Positions 27,458 through 37,373 of a stretch of DNA of 59,632 nucleotides are shown here, one piece after another. Origin of the DNA: Halobacillus alkaliphilus (lineage in GTDB: Bacteria; Bacillota; Bacilli; Bacillales; Halobacillaceae); assembly GCF_900113125.1 (NCBI RefSeq), contig NZ_FOOG01000022.1, positions 1-59,632 of the forward strand, read 5' to 3'. The notes beneath the pieces were generated by a model that saw only the letters and a program-made list of their open reading frames with translations, had not been told where the DNA came from and did no database searches. Position numbers and translations under genes: made by a program. Positions within the stretch are counted from its first letter, which is position 1. Every line of letters starts with the position of its first letter.

Positions 27458-30103
27458 TTACTTTGCATCATACCAGGTAGATCCATAAGAATAATCCACT
27501 TTCAATGGAACGTCTAGTTTCACCGTTTGTTCCATTACTGATGCAACGACTTCTTTCAACTTTTCTACTTCTTCTTTTGGTGCTTCTAAAATCAATTCAT
27601 CATGGACTTGCAGCAGCATCTTAGCTTCCAGCTTTTCTTCAGCTAGCCGCTGTTCAAGATCAATCATCGCTTTTTTGATCACGTCAGCAGCACTTCCTTG
27701 AATGGGAGTGTTCATAGCCGTACGCTCAGCTGCATTACGTCGATTAAAATTACGGCTGGTCAGCTCAGGAAGATATCTCCTTCTATTCATAAAGGTAGTA
27801 ACGTAACCAACCTGTTTTGCTTCCTGAACCGTCTCCTCCATATAGGTTTTAACCCCTGGATAACTCTCCAGGTACTTATCTATGAATGCTTGAGCCTCTT
27901 TACGCGAAATATCGAGACTTTGGGATAATCCGTAATCACTGATTCCATAAACAATTCCAAAGTTTACCGCTTTAGCCTGTCTTCTCATTTCACTCGTAAC
28001 GTCTTCTTTGGCAACACCAAACACTTCACTCGCTGTCTGTGTATGAATGTCCTGCCCTTCGCGGAAAGCCTCAATCAGTTTCTCATCTTGTGCAATATGC
28101 GCGAGTACACGAAGTTCAATTTGAGAATAGTCACTAGCAAAAATAACCCAGTTTTCTTTTGAAGGAATAAAGGCCTGACGAATTTTGCGTCCTTCCTCTA
28201 ACCGAATCGGGATATTTTGAAGATTTGGTTCAGTTGAACTTAGACGTCCAGTTTGTGTTAAGGCTTGATTAAATCGCGTATGAATCTTATGAGTATCCTC
28301 GTTAATCACTTTAAGCAGTCCTTCAATATAAGTAGACTTCAGTTTACCCAATTGACGATACATTAAAATCTTGGAAATGATTTCGTGATGATCTTCTAAT
28401 TGTTCAAGTACATCAGCGGAGGTCGAATACCCGGTCTTCGTTTTCTTAATAACTGGCAAGTTCAACTTTTCGAACAAAATAGGACCAAGTTGTTTCGGAG
28501 AATTCAAATTAAAAGATTCTCCGGCAAGCTCGAAAATATCTTTTTCTATAGCAGTCAGTCTGCTTTCCAATTCAGCGCCCATTTCCTCTAGACGTTTTTG
28601 GTCTACAAGAACTCCTCTATGCTCCATTCTCCCCAGAATTAAAGCAAGGGGCATCTCTAAGTCCATATACAAATTGTACTGTTCTTTATTTTTCAGTTCA
28701 TTTTCCACTGTGTCTTTAAGCTTATACACCATGTCAGCTTTCCTGCTAATATGTTCGTAGAAGTCGTCATCATTTTCAGGACGCTTCATTTTAGCGCCTT
28801 TTCCATAAACCTCTTCATCATATTTAACTTTGCTTTCCCCCATCCGATGACTGATAGCTGGAATGTCATGGTGGTTTTCAGCTGGATTAATCAAATAAGA
28901 AGCCAATAAGAGATCAAATTGAATGCCTTTAATATTTACATCATGACGCATAAGAGCTACCACTGTACGTTTAGCGTCAAACACCCATTTTTCTTTTTCA
29001 CCATCTTCGGCCCATTTCTTAAATCCTTTTGAAATTTTTGCATTGTCCATTGAAATCACATACTTATTCGATTCATTAACAATTGCAATTCCTTCTACTG
29101 CAGCCTGGTGATAGTTGTCATACAGCATCTCAACAACTAAGGCTTCCTTACCGGTAAACATGTCGTCTTCAAAATCTTCTACAACTTCCACTTTAATATC
29201 CGGAAAAGGTTCAGCAGTTTCACCTTCCTGCTCTATACCGCCTTCTTGGACTCTGGACAATAGCGACTGAAAACCCAGATCTTTGAATAGGTGGCTGACC
29301 TGAGTGGATTGATAACCTTGATAACCTAAATCTTTTAATTCTATTTCTATTGGAGCCTGTCTCTCAATCGTTACAAGCTTACGGCTCATGTATGCATCTT
29401 CTTTATGGTTTTCCAGCTTCTCTTTTAATTTTTTACCGCTTACCTGGTCCAGATTATCATATAGACGGTCAATGGTATCAAATTGCTTGAGCAGTTTTAC
29501 GGCAGTTTTCTCTCCTACGCCGGGAACCCCTGGAATATTATCAGAACTATCTCCCATAAGTGCTTTCAAATCGATAATCTGGTCAGGACGAACCCCCATT
29601 TTTTCTTCCATGAAAGAAGGGTCGTATGTATCCACATTCGTAATGCCCTTCTTCGTCAGGCTCACACTTACCCGATCCGTCACCAATTGAAGTAAGTCTT
29701 TATCTCCGGAAATTACCTTTACTTCATATCCATCCTGCCCCGCCTGATCAGCGATTGTACCAATAATATCATCAGCCTCATATTGGTTAAGCTGATAATA
29801 CTTAGCTCCGAAAGCATCAAGAAGTTCTTTTAGAACTGGAAACTGTTCGGATAATTCCGGAGGAGTCTTCTGCCGTCCGCCTTTATATTCACTATAAGTT
29901 TCGTGCCTGAAAGTTGTTTTCCCAGCATCGAACGCCACTAATAAATGGTCCGGCTGATCTTCTTCTAAAATCTTCAATAGCATCGTAGTAAAGCCATATA
30001 CCGCGTTCGTATATACACCTTTATCATTATTTAATAAAGGCAGTGCAAAAAATGCACGATACGCTATGCTGTTTCCATCAATTAATACAACCTTTTCAGC
30101 CAT
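27458..30103 (-). CDS. polA: DNA polymerase I
   Basis: Pol I fills gaps and removes RNA primers. The 881-residue protein has the 5'-3' exonuclease domain (1-~290, with YEADDIIGT and LMGDSSDNIPGVPGVG), a 3'-5' exonuclease-like domain and a family A polymerase domain. Polymerase motifs include ASDYSQIELR, the O-helix RRQAKAVNFGIVYG and VHDELILE. In the middle domain the DxE proofreading motif is not present (region reads VVEMLYDN), so proofreading is probably lost, as in other Bacillus PolA. GAAGGAG precedes ATG 30103. Confidence 0.97.
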   Translation of the reverse strand: MAEKVVLIDGNSIAYRAFFALPLLNNDKGVYTNAVYGFTTMLLKILEEDQPDHLLVAFDAGKTTFRHETYSEYKGGRQKTPPELSEQFPVLKELLDAFGAKYYQLNQYEADDIIGTIADQAGQDGYEVKVISGDKDLLQLVTDRVSVSLTKKGITNVDTYDPSFMEEKMGVRPDQIIDLKALMGDSSDNIPGVPGVGEKTAVKLLKQFDTIDRLYDNLDQVSGKKLKEKLENHKEDAYMSRKLVTIERQAPIEIELKDLGYQGYQSTQVSHLFKDLGFQSLLSRVQEGGIEQEGETAEPFPDIKVEVVEDFEDDMFTGKEALVVEMLYDNYHQAAVEGIAIVNESNKYVISMDNAKISKGFKKWAEDGEKEKWVFDAKRTVVALMRHDVNIKGIQFDLLLASYLINPAENHHDIPAISHRMGESKVKYDEEVYGKGAKMKRPENDDDFYEHISRKADMVYKLKDTVENELKNKEQYNLYMDLEMPLALILGRMEHRGVLVDQKRLEEMGAELESRLTAIEKDIFELAGESFNLNSPKQLGPILFEKLNLPVIKKTKTGYSTSADVLEQLEDHHEIISKILMYRQLGKLKSTYIEGLLKVINEDTHKIHTRFNQALTQTGRLSSTEPNLQNIPIRLEEGRKIRQAFIPSKENWVIFASDYSQIELRVLAHIAQDEKLIEAFREGQDIHTQTASEVFGVAKEDVTSEMRRQAKAVNFGIVYGISDYGLSQSLDISRKEAQAFIDKYLESYPGVKTYMEETVQEAKQVGYVTTFMNRRRYLPELTSRNFNRRNAAERTAMNTPIQGSAADVIKKAMIDLEQRLAEEKLEAKMLLQVHDELILEAPKEEVEKLKEVVASVMEQTVKLDVPLKVDYSYGSTWYDAK

Positions 30104-30238
30104 GAACTCACTCCTTCAATAATAAAAAAAGCCTTTTTGTTCATTCTACCATGTTTAGTACTGAGAAGAAAAAAAGACCTCGTTATTCTTACAATTTATA
30201 GAATGGTTAAATTAAATAGAAATTCTGTAACAAAAAAG

Positions 30239-30265
30239 AGGCAGAAGCGAGGGAAGCTTCTGCCT
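30239..30265 (-). terminator. Terminator after phoP-phoR
   Basis: A 10-bp stem (AGGCAGAAGC/GCTTCTGCCT) with a 7-nt loop is followed by CTTTTTTG on the minus strand, about 80 nt past the phoR stop and ahead of polA. Confidence 0.88.
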
Positions 30266-30342
30266 AAAAGAGAAAACACCTTGGATGAAAGGGTTTCATA
30301 GTAATCTTACCAAAGAAATATAAATATTCATTTAAGTCATTA

Positions 30343-32091
30343 TTAAGATTGTGTAAATTGCTTAGGAATTTCCATGTGAAAGGTTGTGCCTTCATCTACG
30401 ACACTATCTACATGGACATTTCCGTGGTGAGCTTCGACAATGTGCTTCACAATAGCAAGACCCAGGCCAGTCCCTCCTGAATTTCTGCTTCTTGCTTTGT
30501 CTACACGGTAAAAACGTTCAAAAATGCGGGAAACCTCTTCCTGCGGGATCCCTACACCATTATCTGCTACTGAGACTAGCACTCGATCGTCGAAATCCTT
30601 ATAGGTCAACGAGACGTTTCCATCTACTTTGGTGTAATTAATCGCATTGGTCAATAAATTCATAAAGACTTGTTTTAAACGACTTGAATCTCCTTCGATA
30701 ATCGTGTTTCCTTCTACCTCTGTTGTTAAATGAACTTCCTTTTGGTCAGCATGCTGCTGAACTATAGGAAGAAGATCGGACAACAGACGTTGAATATTAA
30801 CTTGTTCAATATTTAAGTTAAAATCTTCTCTTTCTAATTTAGAGAGTTCAAGAAGATCTTGAATGAGTGATTGAAGCCTTCCGCTTTCTTTTAAAATGAT
30901 ATGAAGGAACTGGTCAAGCATAACCTCATCTTTCATTGCTCCATCTAAAAGCGTTTCAGAAAAACCCCTTATAGAAGTAATAGGCGTTTTCAACTCATGG
31001 GAAACGTTGGCTACAAAATCTTTTCTCATTTGCTCTAGTTGTTTAAGTTCTGTTATGTCGTGAAATACCAGTACAACACCTTTCCACTTACGATCTTCAC
31101 TAAAAATTGGAGCTCCGGTCACTTCAAGGTGTTTACGATCTATTTTTACCGGCAAAACAAACGTTTCACTAACGGTTTCCTCAAACATGTAGATCTTCTT
31201 CACAGTTTCGTGAATCGCTGTATATGGTATTGCATCATGGTATAAATAACTAACATATTCGGCAGACTCTCCTTTAAACGTTTCCAAAAAGGCGCGGTTT
31301 ACAAGGAGAATATATCCTTTCTCATCAATCAGAACAAGCCCATTTCCCATATTGTTAATAACGGCTTCAAGCTGATTTTCCTGCATCCCTTGAGTACTGG
31401 TCATCTCCTGAAGATTTCTAGCTAAAATGTTAATGGAGCGGCTGAGCTGACCGGCTTCACCAAAGTGACCCTCATAAGTCCGGGCTTTATAATTCCCTTT
31501 TGCGAGCTCGGTTGCCACGTTGGCAGCTGAACGAATCGGACGGATGTATTTAGAAAACACATTAAATCCAATAACAAATATAACTAAGAGACCTAAGAAT
31601 AAAGTGACCCCTATTAACAACCAAATGTTCTTTGTGATATTAGTTAACGATTTAACAGGAGAGAGAAGAGTCAAAGTTCCCTCCGTATTGTTCACTTCTA
31701 TACTGGTGGTATAGTAAAACAAATCTCCGATTAATTGCCCCTCTTGTGAGCCATTGCTGTCGACGCTGTTTAAGACTCGCTGTTTTTCATTTTCGGATAT
31801 GATGGGGATCGCTTCGACAGTATCCACTAGTATTTCACCATTATCAGATTCAAACACCATACCTGTATTCAGCTGTTCACTGAAATTAAAGAGCTCTTCC
31901 TGACTAATATCATTATTCTTCGCATATTTCTCAAGATAAGTAGAAAAGTACTGACTCTCAACGGCTACACGGTCTTCAAATATATTGATGAAATAGGTTC
32001 GTGTCAGCTGAGCTAAAAGGATTCCAAGACCCACCATCACAATGACTACTAAAATTGTGTAGGTAATTAACGGTCTCGTATTAGATGACAT
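30343..32091 (-). CDS. phoR: Sensor histidine kinase PhoR (PnpS type)
   Basis: PhoR is the membrane kinase partner of PhoP in the phosphate-starvation system. The 582-residue protein has TM helix 1 (8-28), an extracytoplasmic sensor domain (~30-150), TM helix 2 (~155-178) and a HAMP domain (~180-230). A PAS domain (~240-345) follows, then a HisKA domain with phospho-acceptor H365 (VSHELKTP) and the ATPase domain with GNVSLTY, DNGVGIP and GGTGLGLAIV. It starts exactly where phoP ends, with GGAGGAA as its ribosome site, so the two are co-transcribed. In B. subtilis PhoR senses wall teichoic acid intermediates; the same is likely but unproven here. Confidence 0.95.
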   Translation of the reverse strand: MSSNTRPLITYTILVVIVMVGLGILLAQLTRTYFINIFEDRVAVESQYFSTYLEKYAKNNDISQEELFNFSEQLNTGMVFESDNGEILVDTVEAIPIISENEKQRVLNSVDSNGSQEGQLIGDLFYYTTSIEVNNTEGTLTLLSPVKSLTNITKNIWLLIGVTLFLGLLVIFVIGFNVFSKYIRPIRSAANVATELAKGNYKARTYEGHFGEAGQLSRSINILARNLQEMTSTQGMQENQLEAVINNMGNGLVLIDEKGYILLVNRAFLETFKGESAEYVSYLYHDAIPYTAIHETVKKIYMFEETVSETFVLPVKIDRKHLEVTGAPIFSEDRKWKGVVLVFHDITELKQLEQMRKDFVANVSHELKTPITSIRGFSETLLDGAMKDEVMLDQFLHIILKESGRLQSLIQDLLELSKLEREDFNLNIEQVNIQRLLSDLLPIVQQHADQKEVHLTTEVEGNTIIEGDSSRLKQVFMNLLTNAINYTKVDGNVSLTYKDFDDRVLVSVADNGVGIPQEEVSRIFERFYRVDKARSRNSGGTGLGLAIVKHIVEAHHGNVHVDSVVDEGTTFHMEIPKQFTQS

Positions 32092-32787
32092 CTATTTCGG
32101 TTCCTCCATTTTGTATCCAAGTCCACGGATGGTTTTAATATAGACCGGCTTTTTGGTCTCTGGTTCTATTTTTTCCCGTAAATGACTTACGTGTACATCC
32201 ACAATCCTTGTATCACCTGCAAAATCATAATTCCAGACGGCTCGAAGAAGTTGATCCCTTGAAAGCACTCGTCCAAGGTTATTCGCTAAATAGAGAAGAA
32301 GTTCAAATTCTTTAGGCGTAAAAGTCAGAGGTTCTTCATTAATCGTTGCTTCATATTGTTCCGGGTAAATAGAGAGACCCGCAACTTTTATATGAGTCTC
32401 ATCGACTTCTGCAGGTTCACGAAGCATACGGCGTAAAATAGCTTTAATCCTGGCTACAACTTCCCTTGGACTAAATGGTTTAGTTAAATAATCGTCAGCC
32501 CCTAATTCTAAGCCAAGAACTTTATCAAATTCATCATCTTTTGCAGTAAGCATTAAAATAGGCGTATCTACCTGCATTTGCCGCAATTTCTTACAAACTT
32601 CCATTCCATCCATTCCTGGCAGCATAACGTCCAGTACAATCAAATCGAAAGAAGTAACAGATGCTTTCTCTAAAGCGTTCGTACCCGTATAAGCAATGTC
32701 TGTTTCAAAACCGGCCTGTTCTATATTATATTTAAGTAACGTAACGATGGATTCTTCATCGTCAACAATCAAAATCTTCTGATCCAC
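32092..32787 (-). CDS. phoP: Response regulator PhoP
   Basis: This OmpR/PhoB-family response regulator has 231 residues. The receiver domain has acidic residues D9-D10, phospho-acceptor D53 (VLDVMLPG) and the T/K switch residues. The winged-helix DNA-binding domain covers about 130-231 (TPKEFELLLYLANN, RIVDVHVSHLREKIE). The start is GTG 32787. It activates phosphate-starvation genes by binding TTAACA-type repeats. Ahead of phoR in one operon. Confidence 0.95.
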   Translation of the reverse strand: MDQKILIVDDEESIVTLLKYNIEQAGFETDIAYTGTNALEKASVTSFDLIVLDVMLPGMDGMEVCKKLRQMQVDTPILMLTAKDDEFDKVLGLELGADDYLTKPFSPREVVARIKAILRRMLREPAEVDETHIKVAGLSIYPEQYEATINEEPLTFTPKEFELLLYLANNLGRVLSRDQLLRAVWNYDFAGDTRIVDVHVSHLREKIEPETKKPVYIKTIRGLGYKMEEPK

Positions 32788-33073
32788 TTCTCATCACCCC
32801 AACCTACAAGTTAATTTCATAATACAATGAACTTTACAATTTGGATATGGATGTTAATAATTTTTACTTAAACTTAATAAATCATTCATTTGCTTAATTT
32901 AGGGACTTTAACGCACCATAAGCTTTTTTATCACGGCACGATGATATTTAAAAAGGGAGGCTCCCCATATTCGCGTTTCGCATCATGAAAAGTGGCAGAA
33001 GCTCTAATTTAAGAAACATATCTATACTAACTATCGACAATCAGATCTTTTTCTAAAGGATTCAAAATAAGAA
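32788..33073 (-). other. phoP upstream region
   Basis: This A/T-rich stretch between phoP and the MaoC terminator has no gene. The minus strand shows tandem TTAAGT-TTAAGT and, nearby, TTAACA and TTAACT hexamers (about 32812-32882), reminiscent of PhoP sites but not in the regular 11-bp spacing. I do not assert a PhoP box. Confidence 0.3.
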
Positions 33074-33094
33074 AGAGGCCTCACAGGAAGGCCT
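33074..33094 (-). terminator. Terminator after the MaoC-like gene
   Basis: GAGGCC/GGCCTC around a 9-nt loop is followed by TCTTTCTTATTTTG on the minus strand, 12 nt past the stop. Confidence 0.7.
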
Positions 33095-33105
33095 CGGTCA
33101 GGATT

Positions 33106-33582
33106 TTAATAAAAGTTTTCAAGAGAGTGAGCATTCATGGAGTTGGGTTCATATGGCGGCTTCACCTCTAATGTACCCTGGACTACTTCATCTCCCTCCT
33201 CATCATAGCCAGTGACTTGAATCGTAACAAGATGCTTATCTTTATTCACAGAGGTAACCTCAGCTCTAAACCGTACTTCAGCGTAGTGATAAACGGGTTT
33301 CGGGTATGAGATTTCTTGAGAAACAATATGACTGCCCGGCCCAGGAAGGTGCATCGATATTATGGAAGATACCATCCCAAACACCATAACCGTGGGCACA
33401 ATCGGACGTTTGAATGGAGTTTGCGAGGCATAGTCGTGCTGAATATACAGAGGGTTTGCATCATCTGTAAGTCCTAAATACATGAGTAGATCACGATCTT
33501 CAACTGTTGCAGAAGTTGTGAAGAGATCCCCTACTCGTAAGTCGTTCATTTTTTTTCCTAATTTTCTCTTTTTACTTAACAT
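33106..33582 (-). CDS. MaoC-like (R)-hydratase domain protein
   Basis: The 158-residue hot-dog fold protein is of the MaoC dehydratase family. Members hydrate trans-2-enoyl thioesters or act as dehydratases. The N-terminal GDLFTTSATVEDRDLLMYLGLTDDANPLY and the helix with PIVPTVMVFGMV are typical; the canonical Asp/His dyad of R-hydratases (DxNPxH) here reads DDANPLY, so the histidine is replaced and enzymatic activity is doubtful. ATG 33582 has AGAGG 7 nt upstream. The gene sits between mdh and phoP, a location seen in several Bacillus and Geobacillus genomes. Confidence 0.82.
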   Translation of the reverse strand: MLSKKRKLGKKMNDLRVGDLFTTSATVEDRDLLMYLGLTDDANPLYIQHDYASQTPFKRPIVPTVMVFGMVSSIISMHLPGPGSHIVSQEISYPKPVYHYAEVRFRAEVTSVNKDKHLVTIQVTGYDEEGDEVVQGTLEVKPPYEPNSMNAHSLENFY

Positions 33583-33625
33583 TAAACCACCTCTTTGAAA
33601 GCGTTTTCTGTTAGTTGTGTAAAAA

Positions 33626-33653
33626 AGGATTCGAGGATAGCCCCGAATCCTTT
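33626..33653 (-). terminator. Terminator after mdh
   Basis: GGATTCGGGG/CCTCGAATCC pairs and is followed by TTTTTTA on the minus strand, immediately after the citZ-icd-mdh group. The MaoC gene starts downstream of it. Confidence 0.85.
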
Positions 33654-33659
33654 TCACTC

Positions 33660-34598
33660 TTATTTTAATACATTTAACACATTTTTAACAGAGTCTGCTG
33701 ATTGATCGAGCTGCTGCTTTTCATCTTCCGTTAATTCAAGCTCAATGACTTCTTCGATTCCATTTCCACCAAGGATGGTAGGAACTCCAAGATAAATGCC
33801 ATCGTATCCATATTCACCTTCCAGATATGCAATAGCTGGCAATATACGACGCTGGTCTTTTAAGATCGCTTCTGCCATTTGCACAAGTGAAGCAGCTGGA
33901 GCGTAGTAGGCGCTGCCGTTACCAAGCAGCCCTACAATTTCTCCGCCTCCCTTTCTTGTACGTTCTACTATCGCATCAAGACGTTCTTTAGAAATTAATT
34001 TTTCAAGCGGAATGCCGCCTGCAAAAGAATAGCGAGTTAATGGCACCATGTCATCTCCATGACCACCCAGGACAAAACCGGTGACATCTTTTATGGAAAC
34101 ATTCAGTTCCTCCGCTACAAAGGTGCGGAAGCGCGATGTATCCAAAACACCAGATTGGCCAATAACACGGTTTTTCGGTAGTCCGGATTCCTGGAATACA
34201 GAGTACGTCATCGCATCAACTGGATTAGTTAATACAATAATGTAGCAGTCTGGAGAATGCTTTACGATCTCTTTTGTTACACTTTTCATAATCTTTGAGT
34301 TCGTCGCAACAAGATCATCACGGCTCATGCCAGGCTTTCGAGCAATTCCCGCTGTAATAATCACCAGATCAGAGCCTTTAGTATCTTCATAATTAGAAGT
34401 TCCTTTTACTTTGGCATCAAACCCTTGTACAGGACTCGCTTCTAACATATCTAAAGCTTTTCCCTTAGTAGGGTCTTCCATATCAGGGACATCGACCAGC
34501 ACAACATCTCCCAATTCTTTCTGGGCTGCCATAAGTGCAGTAGTAGCACCAGTAAAGCCGGCACCGATTACGGATATTTTATTTCTGCGAATAGCCAT
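33660..34598 (-). CDS. mdh: Malate dehydrogenase
   Basis: This LDH-like malate dehydrogenase oxidises malate to oxaloacetate with NAD. The 312-residue protein has the Rossmann motif GAGFTGAT and the active-site loop [11 protein letters not shown], where the Arg selects malate. The catalytic His lies in [12 protein letters not shown] near 180. AGGAGCTGGGTAAT precedes ATG 34598. It is the last gene of citZ-icd-mdh, 27 nt after icd. Confidence 0.97.
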   Translation of the reverse strand: MAIRRNKISVIGAGFTGATTALMAAQKELGDVVLVDVPDMEDPTKGKALDMLEASPVQGFDAKVKGTSNYEDTKGSDLVIITAGIARKPGMSRDDLVATNSKIMKSVTKEIVKHSPDCYIIVLTNPVDAMTYSVFQESGLPKNRVIGQSGVLDTSRFRTFVAEELNVSIKDVTGFVLGGHGDDMVPLTRYSFAGGIPLEKLISKERLDAIVERTRKGGGEIVGLLGNGSAYYAPAASLVQMAEAILKDQRRILPAIAYLEGEYGYDGIYLGVPTILGGNGIEEVIELELTEDEKQQLDQSADSVKNVLNVLK

Positions 34599-34625
34599 AT
34601 TACCCAGCTCCTTTTTAATCAGCGA

Positions 34626-35900
34626 TTAGTCCATATTTTTAATTAGTTCGTCACCGAACTGAGAACACTTCACTTCTTTAGCACCATCCATCATTCGTGC
34701 AAAGTCATAAGTTACCACTTTGCTACCGATGGTTTTATCCATGGATTTAGAAATTAAATCTGCCGCTTCTCTCCACCCAAGGTGCTCAAGCATAAGTACG
34801 CCAGACAGGATTACAGAGGACGGATTTACTTTATCCATACCTGCATATTTCGGTGCTGTACCATGCGTAGCTTCAAAAATAGCATGACCTGTTTCAAAGT
34901 TAATGTTCGCACCAGGTGCAATTCCTATTCCGCCAACCTGAGCTGCAAGCGCATCTGAAACATAGTCCCCATTCAGGTTCATGGTAGCAACTACATCAAA
35001 TTCTTTTGGACGAGTTAAAATCTGCTGTAGGAAGATGTCTGCAATCGCATCTTTTACAATGATTTTACCTTCTGCTTCTGCAGCGTCCTGTGCCTTATTA
35101 GCTGCTTCTTTTCCTTCTTTTTCAACGATTCGGTCGTATTCCAGCCATGTGAATACTTTATCTCCGTATTCCTCTTCAGCTACTTCGTAACCCCATGCTT
35201 TAAAGGAACCTTCAGTAAATTTCATGATATTTCCTTTATGAACTAGCGTTACGTTCTTACGACCTTCATTCAAAGCATAATCAATAGATGCACGAACTAG
35301 ACGCTTCGTACCCTCTTCAGAAACCGGCTTGATACCAATTCCAGAAGTTTCAGGGAAACGGATATTATGTACACCCATTTCATTTTGAAGGAAGTCAATA
35401 ACCTTTTTAACTTCAGGTGTACCTTTCTGCCATTCGATACCTGCATAAATGTCCTCAGTGTTTTCACGGAAGATGACCATGTCTGTATCTTCTGGACGTT
35501 TAACAGGTGATGGTACACCTTCTACATAGCGTACCGGACGCAGGCAGGTAAATAAGTCAAGTTCTTGACGTAAAGCTACGTTAAGTGAACGGATTCCACC
35601 GCCGATCGGAGTCGTCAGAGGTCCTTTTATTGCAATCTTGTAATCACGAATGGTATCCAATGTAGCGTCTGGGAGCCATTCACCGCTTTTGTCATAAGAT
35701 TTCTGACCAGCGTATACTTCCTTCCACTCAATAGATTTTTCTCCGTTGTAAGCTTTATCTACTGCCGCTTCAATTACACGGCTGGCAGCTGCCCAAATAT
35801 CCGGACCAATACCGTCACCTTCAATGTAAGGGATAATTGGACGATTAGGTACGTTCAATTCTCCGTTTTGTTCTACTGTGATTTTCTCAGATTGTGTCAA
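34626..35900 (-). CDS. icd: Isocitrate dehydrogenase (NADP)
   Basis: Icd converts isocitrate to 2-oxoglutarate with NADP. It begins at TTG 35900, 7 nt after AGGAGGG, giving 424 residues, the family size. A longer frame to ATG 35984 has no ribosome site. Substrate-binding residues are visible in [12 protein letters not shown], with ITEDIYAG-like [12 protein letters not shown], and the C-terminal catalytic Lys/Asp set ([25 protein letters not shown]). Confidence 0.97.
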   Translation of the reverse strand: MTQSEKITVEQNGELNVPNRPIIPYIEGDGIGPDIWAAASRVIEAAVDKAYNGEKSIEWKEVYAGQKSYDKSGEWLPDATLDTIRDYKIAIKGPLTTPIGGGIRSLNVALRQELDLFTCLRPVRYVEGVPSPVKRPEDTDMVIFRENTEDIYAGIEWQKGTPEVKKVIDFLQNEMGVHNIRFPETSGIGIKPVSEEGTKRLVRASIDYALNEGRKNVTLVHKGNIMKFTEGSFKAWGYEVAEEEYGDKVFTWLEYDRIVEKEGKEAANKAQDAAEAEGKIIVKDAIADIFLQQILTRPKEFDVVATMNLNGDYVSDALAAQVGGIGIAPGANINFETGHAIFEATHGTAPKYAGMDKVNPSSVILSGVLMLEHLGWREAADLISKSMDKTIGSKVVTYDFARMMDGAKEVKCSQFGDELIKNMD

Positions 35901-36008
35901 AATATACCCTCCTAAATTTATTTCATAAAATGGGATGTAATATCCTCTTCTATCATACGTTAAATTATATAGAAGCAAAAGCAAAGAGGAAGACTAGCGT
36001 CCCCTCTC

Positions 36009-37124
36009 TTATCGTTCGTCAATTGGTGTGTAAGTCTGACCCTTAGGTCCTACATACTCAGCACGGGGACGAATCAGGCGGTTATCTGAATACTGCTCAA
36101 GAATGTGAGCTAACCATCCAGAAACTCGGCTGACCGCAAAGATCGGTGTGAAAATGTCATGGTCAATTCCAAGACTGTGATATACCGATGCAGAATAGAA
36201 GTCCACATTTGCTGGAAGTCCTTTATTTTCTTTAATGTAATCTTCAATTTTGATAGACATTTCGTAGTATTTAGAGTGACCTGTGAGCTTAGTCAGCTCG
36301 CGGGACATTTCTTTTAAGTGCTTGGCACGAGGATCGCCGTACTGATAAACCCTATGCCCCATACCCATGATTTTTTCTTTGTTTTCAAGCTTCTTCTCGA
36401 TAGCAGGAATCGCATTTTCAACGCTGCCAATTTCCGTAAGCATCTTCATAACACGCTCATTGGCTCCGCCATGAAGAGGTCCTTTTAGAGCACCGATGGC
36501 TGCGGTCACTCCTGAGTATATGTCAGATAGTGTCGCCACGCATACACGTGCCGTAAACGTTGATGCATTTAATTCATGGTCTGCATGTAATACTAATGCT
36601 TTATTAAATGCCTCGACTTCAATATTTTCAGGATCTTTGCCATTCAGCATATACAAAAAGTTAGCTGCAAAACTTAATTCTTTTTTAGGAGAAACTGGCT
36701 CCTCTCCCTTACGGATACGAGCAAAGGCCGTAACAACTGTAGGCATTTTTGCTTGAATTCGAAGAGCTTTGTCTTTATTTGCTTGATCTTCCATTACATC
36801 TGACTCAGGATCATGAATGCCCAGCATGGAAACTGCAGTACGTAAAGCAGCCATTGGATGTACAGTAGATAGATCATAAGATTTGAGATGCTCTACTACT
36901 TCCTGAGGGATGTCCATGTTTGAGATTAAATCAGATTTAAATTGATTCAGTTCATCTTTGTTTGGAAGTTTCTGATTCCAAAGAAGATAGATAACTTCTT
37001 CAAAGCTTGAGTTATTTGCTAGATCATCGATATCGTAACCAACGTAGGTTAATTTATCGTCAATAATTGAACTAATCGATGATTCAGTTGCTGTAATTCC
37101 TTCAAGACCTTTGGTTGATGACAT
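36009..37124 (-). CDS. citZ: Citrate synthase
   Basis: Citrate synthase condenses acetyl-CoA with oxaloacetate. The 371-residue protein has catalytic His blocks LHADHELNASTF near 190 and GPLHGGANERV near 220, MGMGHRVY near 265 and the Asp in VDFYSASVY near 315. ATG 37124 follows AAAGGAGA; the upstream in-frame start would add 16 unusual residues and is rejected. First gene of citZ-icd-mdh. Confidence 0.97.
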   Translation of the reverse strand: MSSTKGLEGITATESSISSIIDDKLTYVGYDIDDLANNSSFEEVIYLLWNQKLPNKDELNQFKSDLISNMDIPQEVVEHLKSYDLSTVHPMAALRTAVSMLGIHDPESDVMEDQANKDKALRIQAKMPTVVTAFARIRKGEEPVSPKKELSFAANFLYMLNGKDPENIEVEAFNKALVLHADHELNASTFTARVCVATLSDIYSGVTAAIGALKGPLHGGANERVMKMLTEIGSVENAIPAIEKKLENKEKIMGMGHRVYQYGDPRAKHLKEMSRELTKLTGHSKYYEMSIKIEDYIKENKGLPANVDFYSASVYHSLGIDHDIFTPIFAVSRVSGWLAHILEQYSDNRLIRPRAEYVGPKGQTYTPIDER

Positions 37125-37225
37125 ACAATCTCTCCTTTTAAAAATTTCCGATGTTTTCGGCCCAAGCGGCAAGAAAACGCTTAATGTACTTATATGAAAT
37201 AATTAGGAAATGAACCCCAAAGACA

Positions 37226-37254
37226 ATTATAAAGTATTCTGAGTTGAATGTGAA
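37226..37254 (-). promoter_or_regulatory. Sigma-A-type promoter of citZ
   Basis: TTCACA (-35, 37249-37254) and TATAAT (-10, 37226-37231) are separated by 17 nt on the minus strand. The leader carries a GTTTTC...GAAAAC inverted repeat (about 37154-37180). CcpA and CcpC control citZ in B. subtilis; I could not assign their sites here. Confidence 0.65.
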
Positions 37255-37373
37255 TTGAAACCGTTTAATTTAAGGGAATTTATCGAAATTTCATAGGGAA
37301 TTCCTTTTTTAAAATAACTCTTTCACTAAAAAGCTGACCCTGAGTGAAAAATTCACTAGAAAGTGAGGTTCAA

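Noticed and set aside
32812-32882. PhoP box upstream of phoP
   Set aside because: TTAACA-like hexamers are present but not in the regular spacing needed; A/T-rich sequence gives such hits by chance.
35901-35984. Longer start for icd
   Set aside because: The extra 28 residues are hydrophobic and lack a ribosome site, while TTG 35900 has AGGAGGG at ideal distance and fits the family length.
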